A DNA stretch of 64,000 bases from Corella eumyota (GCA_963082875.1 OY720097.1:3844001-3908000), one strand, 5' to 3'. Counted from the first letter of the stretch, positions 34,245 to 47,800 are shown. Numbers and translations: made by a program. Notes: generated by a model not told the origin, from the letters alone.

Positions 34245-36268
34245 ACTTGTAAAATTAAGCTTAAAATTTAAGGAATTAACATTTGAAACAAACATAAAAA
34301 ATTATGGGTACAAGGGTACGTCATAGAGAAACATATGGCGTCACAATAAATGGGTGAAAATTAATGGTAAGATCGAAAATAAACCCTACAAAAAACCTTT
34401 AAATAACACTATGATTTAATATAATGCATAGTATATAAAGCTGCCTTTATTCAAATAAATGTTTACTTTACAGTTCCGCAAGTTACTTATAATCTTCACT
34501 AATAATTTCCATTGTTATATTTTAAAGCACCATATTTTTGGAGAACGGTAAAGTAAACATATTTCAATCCTTTCTTTCCTATATTTATTTGTTTAAATAA
34601 CACAAACAACTTACTTATTTTTTTACTTTGCGTCAAGTAGTGCAATTTTTATCGTTTATTTATATTTTCGTATTAATATGGTGTTGTGTTTAAATGAACG
34701 CAGTTTTTAATATAATTTACTTAGATTGCTTTTTATAGAAGTTCTTTATCACTTGCATAACCAAACCCAACTAACATTAATAAAAACTTTAAAAAAAATA
34801 TATATATCTGGTATCTCGAAAGTGTATATAGTCGGTATTCCTATGGGCATAACATCTCTTTTTAGGCAGTTAACTAATTTTTTTTTAATTTTTGACATAT
34901 TAATGATGTGCTAATTAAAATGATCTTTAAAGGTATATATATTATGTGAATTTTAAAAACTTGCTTAGACTTCAAGTAAAGTAATTAATAAACATTTGAC
35001 CCCTACCAATACTTTAAATATATGAACTGTGCTAATGTTTAACAACTTAAAATACATACTTAAATAACTCACTTTAACGACTAACTTATATATACACACA
35101 ACTAGACTAATACAGGTTTTTATTTGGTACAACATTTTATACTATTGGAAAAAAAACAGCTTACTTATTAAATAAAAATGTCTAAGGTTATCTTAAATGG
35201 TTTGTTACATAATTAGCTGCCTAATGCACACGATATACTTATAATATTACATTGTTATACAAAGCAGACGCTTTTTACTAAATATACAAGATTCAGGTTC
35301 AAAAATAGAAAACAAATTATACAAAACTATTAATTGCACAAACTTTAAATATAATAGATATCTAACGTTACATTCTAAAAAAGAAAAAACAAACCTAACA
35401 AAAATATCATCTAGTAAAAACTGCAATAAATGAAGCTCTATAACCAACTAGCTCTATTTAGTCTTCAAAAAACGAATTCTATAAATAACTTGCTATTTCA
35501 CAGACAAACCAAGCTATAACTAACCACCTCTACTTTAGTCTATAACAAACTAACCAAGCTCTACACACTACAAACGCAAAAACATCTACCTAAAAACTTG
35601 GCGAGCGACCTTAAGGCTACGGCGGACTAAAGCGCTAAAACTGTGACAAAATTTAGGAGAAAACAGTTGCTGCCATAGCGTAGGTGATCCGATATCCAAA
35701 ATTAAGCGAACACTCGATCTAAGCTATCGGCCTAAAGGCACTACAAGCTGATCAGACGCGCTTATAAAACCAATGAATATCCACGTACGGAGAAGCGGTT
35801 GGCCTCCCAATGTTGCTGGGAGGCCTCCCATTTAAACTTACTCCAACTGTAAGTTAAACATCTAAATCTTAAGCCTAGGTTAAGCCTAAAATAAAACTAT
35901 TTGTGGTCCTTCGTAAAAGCCTAAGTTAGGGCTTTGGTAACGGGTTCTCTTAAAAGCGAAAAGTTAGAGTGTGGCGGATTGAAATAAACAAATCGCAAAT
36001 TGTTACAAATATACTTGAGTACCCGGATGTAACTATTATTTTGATTTGAAATTATTCAAGCGCATTAGTAATTGATATTTATGTTTTGAAAATAAAAAAG
36101 ATAAAGAAATAAAATATGGATTACGACTTTTATTTTTTAAGAAAATCACAAAATTCTAATATAATAAAACAATTCTATAACTGTAAATCACACATAAATT
36201 ACACACACATATTTAATTTCTGTTTCCGTTTAACAAACTATTAAAAAAACTTGAAAAGCCTAAGTAAT
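34245..36268. other. 3' intergenic region between convergent MCO-B and Ast1
   Basis: Mostly AT-rich. From about 35580 to 35870 it is clearly GC-richer than its surroundings and contains a perfect 9-bp hairpin at 35801-35825 (GGCCTCCCA, loop of 7, TGGGAGGCC). The region is repeated with almost no change at 61212-63235. No coding gene was recognised; open frames such as 34726-34914 look random. Confidence 0.55.
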
Positions 36269-39200
36269 TTATACATATGTGTTTAACAACACTTCAGTAA
36301 ACCCTTTGGAGGTTGTACAAACTAAATCACATAAACCATCCCCGTTAATGTCATGGGCTTCTAATTTGCCTGCACCAACTTGGCAGAATTCTGAATATTT
36401 TCCTGACCAATCGACTTCTTTGGAGAATTCAGAGTTGAATGAAAAACTAACACGAATTTGCCTAAAAGAAAAATAACTTTGTTACTAAGTGTTGCCAATA
36501 AGTAATTAGATTTATTAAAAACTAAAGAACATTACAGCACAAGTTTATATATAGCTGTTATAGTTACCAAAAAAATGCAGTTAAGCTAGATCTTTTTGTT
36601 TATAATTAGTTCTTTAGTTTAATTTCATATCTCAGTTTGTCCACAAATTTAAAATTTACCCATCTGCATGCGCTTGGCACAGTAAATCGTCATTTCCGTC
36701 CCCGTTAAAGTCGCCGCTTAATATGGTTGTCTGCTCACCAAAGTCTTTACACAACGAAGTGTATCCAGACCACGTGATTTCCGGGAAAGTCCCTGACTCA
36801 TCGGCCAATGCCAGTCGTCTTTAACATACAATATTTTTACTTAGTGTTAAAAGTAAACCAATACAAAATACTTTAATTAAAGCCTTTTATGGATATGTTA
36901 TTTTGTAATAATTTTACTTACATCCAGTCACTACTGTAGAAACAGACAACGTCAGTTTTTCCATCACCGTTAAAATCTCCGAATAAATATTTTCCATAAG
37001 AACACGACCATGAAGTTGTAGTCCACTTATTGTTAACGAACAGAGAATCTACGGCAAAGACGTTGAAAGATTGTAAACAAAAATTAACGATAAATTAACA
37101 CTTAAGCTTTAAAATGTTAAATTCCAAGAGTATATAAAAGTGTGTTATCATACGAATACATTGAATTTTTTATTTTTAGCTTTAATTTTAATCCTTAACA
37201 AAATTAATTTACCTTTGACACATGTTTTTAGGTTACATCGCTTTCCTGACCAAGAAGATCCGGAAGAGCAACCTCCCAATCCTGCAGATCCTCCAACACA
37301 ATTTCGATATCTAAAAAGGTATTAAGAAATGTACTTTAATTTATAATTAAAATCTATTTAAATCAATTTTAAAAATAAACAGAAAAATTTTTGTGAGTTT
37401 ATCACATTAAGATGAGGTTAAAGGTTTTTATCATACAAATATAAAGTAATTTGTCAAAGAGATATAAAGTAATTATAAAGTAATTTGTGTAAAAAAGTAA
37501 TTTGTCAGAGAAATTTTCAAAATAAAATCATTTTTAAAATATTTTACCTCCACTGATACCCATCCCCACAGGATTTTGAACAAGATCCCCAATTACCCCA
37601 GTTAGACCAATAACCAATCACTGACGAAGTTGTTGTGGTTGTTGGTGCTGTCGTTGTTACACATTCCTGAGTTTCACATTTCTGGGTCTCGGTTGATACT
37701 CCGTAGCACCCACTGGCGGCGGTGCCCTCTGATGTTTGGCAAGTTCGTTTTCGGGTTTGAGACCCACCTGAGCAGGTTACTGAACAAGAGGACCACGAGG
37801 TCCATTCTGACCAAGTTGGAGCTAAAAATCATTTAATTTTTAGAATATTTCTTATAGTTTTAGACTAACTTAGACAAATGCAAATAATCCCCGACCCAAT
37901 CAGTTTAATTAGCTTAAAATTTATGCTGAAATCTTTTAATACTTCACAAACCACATAAAGAAGTCACCAAAATAATTGCATTAAAAGCCATGTAAAAATC
38001 TTATTATTGAACACTAAAACATTATCTTGCTAATTATTAAACATTACCGACAACTGGTGCCACTGTTGATGTAGTAGTAGTAGTTGTTGTAATAGGAGTT
38101 ATATCGCACTGATACATCGCATTAATTTGATTTACATCTTCTGTAGAAAAACCCGCACGTTGTGATACTACTGGTTTTTCGGTGAATTTTTCAATAATGG
38201 TAGGTTGCTGATTTTTCGAGAATACATAACCCCCGTAGTGCATAATAGAAGTAAGGTCGTACGGAGATTCGAATGAATAGATAGCTGTCCGTTTGTTGAA
38301 GTTGTGAGCCCGTCCTATACAAGTAAAATAAAATAAAACTTAATTTACAAGTATAAAGGCGTAACAGTATATTCCTAATTTACTATAGCTTGTCAATTTT
38401 TAATCTTTAACAAGTGCTAAGAATGTGATTTTTCCAAAGAAATAAATAATTTTGTTATCTTGTAATTTTAAATACAAACCTTCAATGACGTTGTCGTATT
38501 GTACAGTCACGTGTTCATCTCTATCTGGTCTTGATTGTTCATGCCAGAACCCAAGAGCATGCATAAGTTCATGTTGTATAACTCCCTTCCATTCACAGCC
38601 ATATCCGATTGAAATATCTTGTCTACCTCCCCGTCTACCAACATAAGACCTGTAATGCACATTTTAATATCGAATAAGCTTGATATATGCTTTTCTACAG
38701 TACATGAAGTTGTGGGTTTGATCCCCACCGCACTCGTGCTGCAGCGTAAAGCGTATGAACTCGTGCTGAGCCAACATTAATTCAGCTTCATAATTACCGG
38801 GAAATTATATTCTATAATATACAAAACTGCCAAAGGCAACTCGAGACTGGGTCCAGGTAATTGATGTTACTATATGTTTAGGCTATGATGTCAACCTTTT
38901 CACACCGAGGATAAAGATTAATATAAAAAAGCCAGTTACATTTAAAGACATAATTTTTTTGTAAAATAATGGTTAATCGCGACTTAATAAACTTACCAAC
39001 AACCTCCTTTAGCTACAAAGGCCAAGTAATCATTAGAATTAGCTTCCCCATTTTCAACAAAATCGATACAAGTAAGATTTGAGTAATCATTAATTGCTAA
39101 CTCAATAGCAGTTCGTGCTTTGGTGCCTAAAAAGAAAAAAGTTTTCCAAGTAAAAGATATTTGAAAAATATTCATTCATCCTTTTTGATTTAAGTTAAGT

Positions 39201-40380
39201 TAAAAAATTACGTGACTAACCTATAGTGGAATCTATGACGTATGGAACTTTAATTCTTCCATCTTCCTTTATTCCATCCCATCTTAGTAGTCCGACAGAT
39301 GCTGCGAACTCCACATCAGTGGGAGTAAAACCATAATTCTAAAAAAAAAAATCAAAATCAATATATGTGTTTGTTAAAACAGTTTATAAATATGTTATAT
39401 ATTTACTTCTGTTGGTATAAATATGTCTGTTGTAAATTTTATAGACTAGTATTGAAATATTAACCGTGCTTTTTTAATATAATAAAAGTTATTTTATTTT
39501 TTAAAGATTACAGTTATCTTAATAAATTTTAATAAACATTTTAATATTTTTAGCAAATTACAATTCATTATTTTTAAATTACCCTTCTGATCATATTTAA
39601 ATCTTGCTCTTCAAATTTAATGTCTTCTTCCAAAAATCCGTCACTCTTACAATTACAACTAATTGGGCATCCTATTTCGTCAGATTCATATCCAGTGATT
39701 CTACAATTTTGCTCACAGGCTGAGGTGTCAAACTTGCATTTAAAGCTCACGTCCTGGATTTGATCTAAAAACAAATGTCGTTTAAATATAAAACACCAAA
39801 AACATAAATATAACAAACGATTTCATATTTTAAAATATTGAATCAAACATTGATTGCCTTTTTAGACATTTTTAATAGTAACAAAACAAAATAAAAATAT
39901 TATGCAAATATATTAATACTCAATAAAAATGTTATTGGTAAAAAAATATTTAAAAATAAACCGAAGACTTACTGAAACAAATGTTGACTTCTATTGGACT
40001 AGGTGTTTCTGTTCCTTCTATTTTGTTTAAATTTGCTGCTTGATAAACTTTATCACAAATGTCTAAAAACGTTTTTTTAAAAAAATGTTAATATGTATAA
40101 AACAAGAAAAATTAACAGTTACTATATCTTTTTGACTATAACAAATATAAATCCTTATTAATTTAAACAAAGTAAAAAAATGTAAAAAATCTTGTTAAAA
40201 ATCCAAAAATTGTAATTTTTTGTTATAGTAGTTTAAACTAACCGAAGCAGTTAAATATTAAAATCTAAGACAATTACAATAGCATTATAAAATACAAAAT
40301 TTGCATCAAAAACAATATAACTTACCCGCGTTCACACTGCATCCAACCACCAATAAAACAAAGAAAGTAGAAACCAACAT
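36269..40380 (-). CDS. Ast1: astacin metalloprotease with two TSP1 and VCBS/FG-GAP repeats
   Basis: Twelve exons (40380-40326, 40062-39973, 39764-39583, 39338-39221, 39126-38997, 38649-38480, 38314-38048, 37821-37548, 37310-37213, 37048-36922, 36818-36660, 36461-36269) join in phase to 620 residues. A signal peptide ([18 protein letters not shown]) precedes a Cys-rich propeptide module resembling antistasin (C...C..NC...G...D..GCPISCNC). The aspartate-switch segment is FLEEDIKF, with Glu in place of the usual Gly. The protease domain has [19 protein letters not shown] and Met-turn SIMHYGGY. After a Thr linker come two thrombospondin type 1 repeats ([34 protein letters not shown]). Calcium-loop VCBS/FG-GAP units follow ([30 protein letters not shown]). 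It is probably a secreted matrix protease. A SINE lies in intron 5. It is divergent from Ast2. Confidence 0.92.
38694..38925 (+). mobile_element. tRNA-derived SINE, copy 2
   Basis: In an Ast1 intron, antisense to the gene. B-box-like tgggtttgatcccca lies near 38711-38725, followed by the shared body with ggcaactcgagactgggtcc. Diverged from copy 1 by indels. Confidence 0.75.
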
Positions 40381-41372
40381 GATTTAGCTATATTAAGAGA
40401 AATTGTTGTTTTAATATATAATAAATATTAATTCAACTGTAATATTCGAGAAAAAAATTTTCGTTTTATAGAAATTTTTACCTGTAAATGACGTCATCGA
40501 TTTCCTGGGTGATTTAACCAACTTTTGATTATTAGGATGTGTTTGTTTGTTGTCCGATTGATGACGTAATAACAGAATCTGAAAAGGAATTACGTAATAC
40601 GTGTTATGTTAAGTTGTTGAAACACGGCAATTAAAATTCACGTAAAACGTGGACAAAAATTTAAAAAAAATGATAAAATTAACATAGCATAAAAGAAGCT
40701 ACATTAACAATATCAAATGATAAAAACTGTTGCAATATTAGTTGTAACAATAAGTTTATTTTTATTAAAATGAAAATATATTCAAGATGACGTCATTAAA
40801 AATGTGATTTAATTAAGTGTCACCTTTTTAATCTGTTTTTATGATAACAAATAACAGATAATCCTTAAACCACATTGTTCATACACAAATAAGCAAATTA
40901 AAAAAAATTAAAAAAAATTAAATGTTATTTTACTAAAACCAATACCTATACAGAATAACAATTTCAAACATTTAAATTTATTTTTTTTAAGAATTAAATA
41001 TCAAAATCGTTTACTTACAAATAATTTAATTTAAACCCCCCAAAAAATATTTTTAATTATTGTTAATAGGCTAACTAACGTTCTAAAACTAATTATTAAA
41101 ACGAAGGACAATTATTAAAACAATAAGTTTAAAATAACAATATAATCTAATGTTTAAAAACTTAAACTGAATAAAAGGAAACAAAAAACTGAATAAAAAG
41201 AAACACAAGAAAACAAAAGATTGCATTGTTTAAAAAATCGCACCTTTAAAAAAATAAAGTAATTATGATTTTAACAATAACCTGAGTTGGTATATAACGC
41301 GATGTAAGCACTTACTTATTCATTTCTAATTTTCATCAAGACTGCTTTATTTTAATAAAAAAGTTTGTTAAT
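40381..41372. promoter_or_regulatory. Intergenic region between divergent Ast1 and Ast2, with Ast2 TATA box
   Basis: About 990 bp between two divergent start codons. The part next to Ast2 (about 41090-41372) is clearly similar to that before Ast3 (about 44520-44810). Both contain gagttggtatataac; the TATA-like tatataa is at 41291-41297, about 75 bp before the ATG. That conservation supports a core promoter. Confidence 0.65.
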
Positions 41373-44298
41373 ATGAATCGCTTTACAGTATTAATTGGAA
41401 TAAGCTCCATATTTGCTATGGCAACAGGTAGAATATTTTTTAAGTTAATATATAATTAAAAAAACGTTTAATAATACAGATTTAAAAGTATAATAACAAA
41501 GAAAAAAATATTGAAGCTAAAAAATGAAAAATGTATTGTATATTTTTTTTAAACATAAACAAAAAATGTTTAAACTAATTTAAAATTCTTATTTTTGTGA
41601 AAGGTTACCCTATACGAACTTGTGAAGATATACTTAATCCAGACACCTCGATGTACAACGATCCTCCATCTATTATAGACATAAATTGGTGCAGCGAAAG
41701 TATGTAGCAACTAATTTAAAATAATTTAAAATCTAAAAATTTAAAAATATATATTTTTTTTTCTAACAAAAAATGTTTTAAACAGATAATACACTAGAAA
41801 GTAGAGGTGATATTGTATGTGCTTTTGACACCTCAGTTTGTGAAAATGTTTGCCCAGTTTTGGGGCGCGAGATAGACAGTAGTGGATGCCCTATTAGTTG
41901 TGATTGTAGAAATGAGGGCTTGTTCGAAGGAGATATAAAATTTAACGAAGACAGCAAACAAATCATTATTCAAGTAAGTTATACTTTGTAAAAAATCGAA
42001 TAAAATTGGTTATTTACATTTATATTTTATTGAATTGTTATCTAAAAATTGGTAAGAATTCTAAAACTAAGAGTAATTGGTTGTATTAGTTAGAATAAGT
42101 AACATTTTATTTAATTGTGTTAACTGCTATAGATTAAATTTTGTTTTATAAAAATTTATGTTTATTATTTTAGAATTATAACGAAACGGCTTATAAAGCT
42201 GCTGGAACTGGTTTAAGAAAATGGAATCTAAATGTTGTTAACGGACGACCAAAAGTTCCTTATACAATTTCATATACAATGAGTAAGTTGAATATCAAAA
42301 TTAAAATAAGTCATTTTTTAAATAATAAATTGTTTTTATTTAATTGAAAAAAATTGAACATCTAAGTTATATTTTATTTTTAGATAGTGCAGGCAAAAGT
42401 GCATTGGCGAGTGCAATTGATAAATTCTCGACTTATACTTGCATTGATCTAATAGCAAGGACGAATGAAAATGATTACATTCAGTTTATAAGCGGCAGTG
42501 GGTGCTGGTAGGTTTTAAAACTTTAATTAAAAATACTTTTCTGGTTTTAAAATAAAATTACGGCTCTACTCAAGAAATTTAATTGATAAAAAATTGTAAT
42601 TTAGGAGAAGCCTTGCAAAATACAAATATTTATATATTTTTTTAAACTTAGGTCTTTTGTTGGGCGGAAAGGGGGAAGACAACAAATTTCTATTGGTAAC
42701 GGTTGTGAATATACTGGAATTGTACAACATGAGATTATGCATGCACTTGGATTTTGGCACGAACAGTCGAGACCAGACAGAGATACATACGTCACTGTTA
42801 ATTTCGAGAATGTTCAAATCGGTACGTATTGAACCTTTTGTTTGACAGTTTTAACTATTGTGCTATAAAACTAAAGTTATCGCAAATGCAAATTAGTCAA
42901 CCAGTTAAGTGAAATCAATTACAAAATTTTACGCTAATGCCAGCCTTAAACTGAATATTCAAAATCAAAATAATTTTTTAGATAAAGAACACAACTTTCA
43001 ACTTCGTACTGACATTAATTCACTGGGATCACGCTACGACACAAACTCAATTATGCACTACGGTGGTTATTCGTTCAGTAAAAACGGCCAACCAACAATC
43101 ATCGACAAAGAAACTGGAAAGCCCGTCGTACGCAACCGAATAAATTTTGCAGTCGAAGACATTTTCCAATTGAAAGTTTATTACCAATGCCCAGGAACCA
43201 CAACAACAACAACCCAAGCAGGTTCAACAACAACAACTACAACAACCACAACAACGCCTGCTTCAACAACGTCCCAAGACTGGACGTGTGAAGATCTTAT
43301 TCCAGGAGATTACAACGCTGATGGAAAAATAGATTTGGCTTGTTACTCACAACTGGATGATAATGTGTAAGAATACAAGCATTTTACTTTATAATACTAC
43401 CTTATTTTTTATTGGTATTAAAATGCCTTATATGCGTTTATTTTTTGTTTATATCTTTAATTTTTTTTTCTGTGTGTATCTTTATTCTTGATGTGGGAAG
43501 GTCGAATGCGCAACCTAAACATAGAGTAACATTAGTTATTTCGACCCAGTCTCGGGTTGCCTGTGGCAGTTTAAGGATATTATATAGATTATAATTGCCC
43601 GATAATTATGCTGCTGATTAAGTGCTGGCTCAGCAGGAGTTCATAGCGTTTATAGCGCCTTACTCAAGGCCCCTTTAGCATGAGAGCAGTGCTACAGCAT
43701 GAGGGTAGTTTGCTCTTAATGTTTTAAAAGAATCTTTTTGAATTCTTAGAAACATTTATCTTGGAACAGCTGACAATCAATTTGCTAATTTGGACTGGTC
43801 AGGCCCCACAGGTCTTTGTACATCGTTGGAGAAACCAAGTGTTATATCTGGGGATTTTAATGGAGATGGTGCAGCCGATTTGTTATGTAGAGATATTAGA
43901 ACTGGGTAAGTTTTAACATTACACTTTATAAACTACTTTGTAAAACACAATTTTCACAAAAACCTTTCATTTTTTAAATCATTAAAGTGGAGGCCATCGT
44001 TTATATGAGTTTTTGAAAACATATTGACTTTAATCATTTTGCATATATCGCCAATCAACATATTAAATCTCCCATTTTTTTTATTTTTAGCACAATAAGA
44101 ATTTCATTTTCGAAACTTCCCGGTTTTAATTCAACACCCGATTGGTCTGCAGATTATTCAAACTTCTGTGCATTCAGAAACACAAAAATGTTTGCAGTTG
44201 ATATGAACGGAGACGGAGTTGACGATCTTGTTTGCCGCAAAAAAGATGGCAAAAAAAAGAGCACCGTTAGAGTTTTAATTAACAATACTTTCGGTTAA
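41373..44298 (+). CDS. Ast2: astacin metalloprotease with VCBS/FG-GAP repeats
   Basis: Nine exons (41373-41427, 41604-41699, 41786-41973, 42174-42282, 42384-42507, 42652-42821, 42982-43366, 43750-43905, 44091-44298) join in phase to 496 residues. A signal peptide ([19 protein letters not shown]) is followed by an antistasin-like Cys module in the propeptide ([20 protein letters not shown], then CDC) and the aspartate switch LFEGDIKF. The catalytic motif [19 protein letters not shown] is complete and the Met-turn is [12 protein letters not shown] Thr linker leads into calcium-loop repeats ([39 protein letters not shown]). Unlike Ast1 and Ast3 there is no TSP1. It is likely an active secreted protease; its substrate is unknown. 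A SINE lies reversed in intron 7. Confidence 0.92.
43478..43715 (-). mobile_element. tRNA-derived SINE, copy 3 (reverse)
   Basis: In Ast2 intron 7. Read on the minus strand it shares the ggcgctataaacg, cagcataattatcggg and gactgggtcg body with copy 1 at 20795-21070; the B-box end is less clear. Confidence 0.75.
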
Positions 44299-44810
44299 TT
44301 TGTATATTAGTTTAACGTTTGGGTTTTGAACACTTTCCGTATTAAAATCGACCATAATTTTTATGCCATCCTTTCCCCGTCTAACAATAGATGTTTTAAA
44401 ATGGTCTGTATGAACGTGTTTTAAAATTTATTGTTTGTTAATAAATTATAAATAAACAAATTTCTTTTAGAAAAAAACATTGTTTCTTTTTTGATAAAAA
44501 ACAATTAAATAATAACAAAAACATTTACCAACATTCTAAACCCAATTATTAAAACAAAAGACAATTATTAAAACAATAAGTTTTAATTACCAGTATAATC
44601 TAATGTTGAAGACTTTAAATCAAATAAAGAAAGAAAACAAAAGGTTGTATTGTTTAAAAAATTGCACCTTTAAAAAAATAAAGTAATTATGATTTTAACA
44701 ATGGAATGAGTTGGTATATAACACGGCACAAATACTCATCTCTTCATATACAATTTTTATCAAGACTTCTTTAATTTAATAAAATTTTGTTGTCCAAAAA
44801 GTTTGTTAGT
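44299..44810 (+). promoter_or_regulatory. Ast3 upstream region with TATA box
   Basis: The start holds the Ast2 3' UTR. From about 44520 the sequence resembles the Ast2 promoter, with tatataa at 44715-44721 in the conserved gagttggtatataac context. Confidence 0.65.
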
Positions 44811-47800
44811 ATGAATCACTTTTCAGTGTTGATTGGACTTAACGTCATATTTGCTATAGCAACAGGTAGATAGGCTAATTAAGGTTTTAATATATAATTA
44901 GGTTATGGTTTGTTAATACAAATTTAAAAGTATAGTAAATAAAGTAAAAAATAGACATGTAATAAATAGTGATGTTTATTTTTTAAAACAATTTTTTTTT
45001 AAAGGTTACCCTATACGAATTTGTGAAGACATACTAAATGCAGAAACTTCGATGTACAATGAGACAGGATATGAAGTTAAACCTCCATCTATTATTGATA
45101 TTAATTGGTGCAGCAAAAGTATGTAGCAATTAAAAAAAAAACAATTTATAATCTAAATATTAAAAATTTTTATTTAAATGTTATGCTAATTTTTTTTTCT
45201 AACAAAAAATGTTTTAAACAGATAACACATTGGAAAGCAGAGATGATATTGTATGTGCTTTTGATACCTCAATTTGTGAAAATGTTTGCCCAGTTTTGGG
45301 GCGCGAGATAGACAGTAGTGGATGCCCTATAGGTTGTGATTGTAGAAATGAGGGCTTGTTTGAGGGAGATATAAAATTTAACGAAGACACCAAACAAACT
45401 ATCATTCAGGTATGTTTTACTTGATAAATTTTTACTTAAAAAATTGGTAAGAAAACTAAAACTAAAAACTAAGTGATTTTGTTTTATAATACTTTTTAAT
45501 AAACTTACGTTTAACATTTTAGAACTATAACGAAACAGCCCGCGGTTGGAACTAGTGTAAGAAGATGAAATCTAAATGTTGTAAATGGACGACCAAAAGT
45601 CCCCTATACAATTTCATTTTTTATGAGTAAGCTGAATATCATATCTAAAATAAGTCCTTTTTAAATAATAAATTGTTTTTTTTGGGGGATGGAAAAAAAT
45701 TTAAATATCTCTGTTATATTTCATTCTTAGATGATGCAGGCAAAATTGCAATAGCAAGTGCAATTGATAAATTTTCAACCTATACTTGCATTGATTTAAT
45801 AGCACGAACGAATGAAAATGATTACATTCAGTTTATAAGGGGTAGTGGCTGCTGGTAGGTTTTAAAAGTTTAATTTATACCAAAAATATTTTTCTGGTAT
45901 AAAAACTAGAATATTTATACTAAAATTTAAGTTCTGATTGATAAACGAGCTCCAATTTTTAAGGGTAGGTATATTATTGTAGTTTAAACATTCAATTGCT
46001 AAAATTTTAGAGAAAACTTGCAAAATTTTAATTTTAGAGAAACCTTGCAAAATACAAATATTTATATATTTGTTTAAACTTAGGTCTTATGTTGGACGAC
46101 AACGCGGTCTACAACAAATTTCTATTGGAAGCGGTTGTGAATATACTGGAATTGTACAACATGAGATTATGCATGCACTTGGAATTTGGCACGAACAGTC
46201 AAGACCAGACAAAAATAGATACGTCACTGTTAATTTTGAAAATATCCAATCAAGTATGTATTTAAATTAATCCAACCTCGTTCAACAAGCTTGAATATTT
46301 TGCAGTAAAACTTAAGTTATTGCAAATAAAAAAATAGTTAATCTGTTAGGTAAAATCAGTTACAGATCTTTAAGGTTATGCCAACCTTGAACTTAATATT
46401 AAAAATCAAATATTTCTTAGATCGAGAACACAACTTTCAATTTCGTACTGACATTAATTCACTGGGATCACGCTACGACACAAACTCAATCATGCACTAC
46501 GGTGGTTATTCGTTCAGTAAAAACGGCCAACCAACAATTATCGACAAAGAAACTGGAAAAGCCGTCGTAGCCAACCGCATTAACTTTTCAGTCGAAGACG
46601 TTTACCAACTTAATTTGTTTCACAAATGTCCAGGAGCCACAACAACCACAACAACTGCCTCAACAACTACAACAACGACAACAACGCCGGCCCCAACAAC
46701 TCCAACAACCACAACAACGGCGGCCTCAACAACTACAACAACCACAACAACGCCTGCCTCAACAACTACAACAACGACGCAAGCAATTACAACTGTTGTA
46801 AACGAATGGTCGGTTTGGGAAGCTTGGTCGACGTGTTCTTTGTCTTGTGGAACAGGTGTACAAACAAGGCAAGTTATTACCAAAAAATATAAACAATGTT
46901 TTAAACGACTTTTAAAAAGTTTAATTTTATGTTAGGTTTTTCATATAAATAATTGTTCTAATGTTGTATATTTTTTGTTATACTTTTTTGTTATTTTTTG
47001 TTATACTTTTTTTTCTGGTAGAAATTTACTAATTTTTGTCTAAACAGGTGCAATTATTCACCATTTATATAATCGTAAATATAATATTAGCTGAACAATT
47101 CGAAAAAAAAATTTAAGTAAATATTAAATAACTAAATTTACTATTTACAGAAGCCGAACATGTAATGGAGGTGTTGCTAGCACTGGGGGATGTCCCGGCT
47201 CTAATACTGAAGAGATAAACTGCAATACAGAATCCTGTCCTACCGGTAAATCACAAATAAACGCTAAACTTCTATAATATTCTTATAGCATTTAAAGCAA
47301 TAAAACAGTGTGAAAATTCTCTTTTTTATTTACACATTGGTTATTCTAATATCAATTAACAAAGTGTTGTTTTATTTTTGCATTATAAAAAATAAGTTCA
47401 AAAATCTTAAAATTGACAATTATAGTTATAGAAGTGAGTTTCGCTGAACAAATTTGAAAAGCTGACTGGACGTGTGCAGATCTTATTCCAGGGTGCGTTT
47501 ATTCTTTATTTATATATTAAAAATATTTTTTTATTGTTATTAAAAATGTTTTTTTTATTTCTTAGCAAAATTTATCTTGGCACAGCTGACAACCAGTATT
47601 CCAATTTGGACTGGTCAGGCCACACAGGTCTTTGTACATCATTCAGCAATCCAAATGTTATATCTGGAGATTTTGATGGGGATGGTGCAGATGATTTGTT
47701 ATGTAGAGATATAAAAACTGGGTGAGTTTGCAACATTTTATTTTCTGATTTTTATTTTAAATCCTATATTCACCAAAACACATCACTTTCTAGAACTAAA

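Noticed and set aside
34726-34914. 62-codon frame, identical at 61693-61881
   Set aside because: Identity is explained by the recent duplication, which keeps intergenic DNA equally identical; no gene signals.
46620-46892. Val-rich (-) and Asn-rich (+) open frames over the Thr-rich linker of Ast3
   Set aside because: They are other-frame shadows of the Thr codon repeat (aca/acc), not genes.
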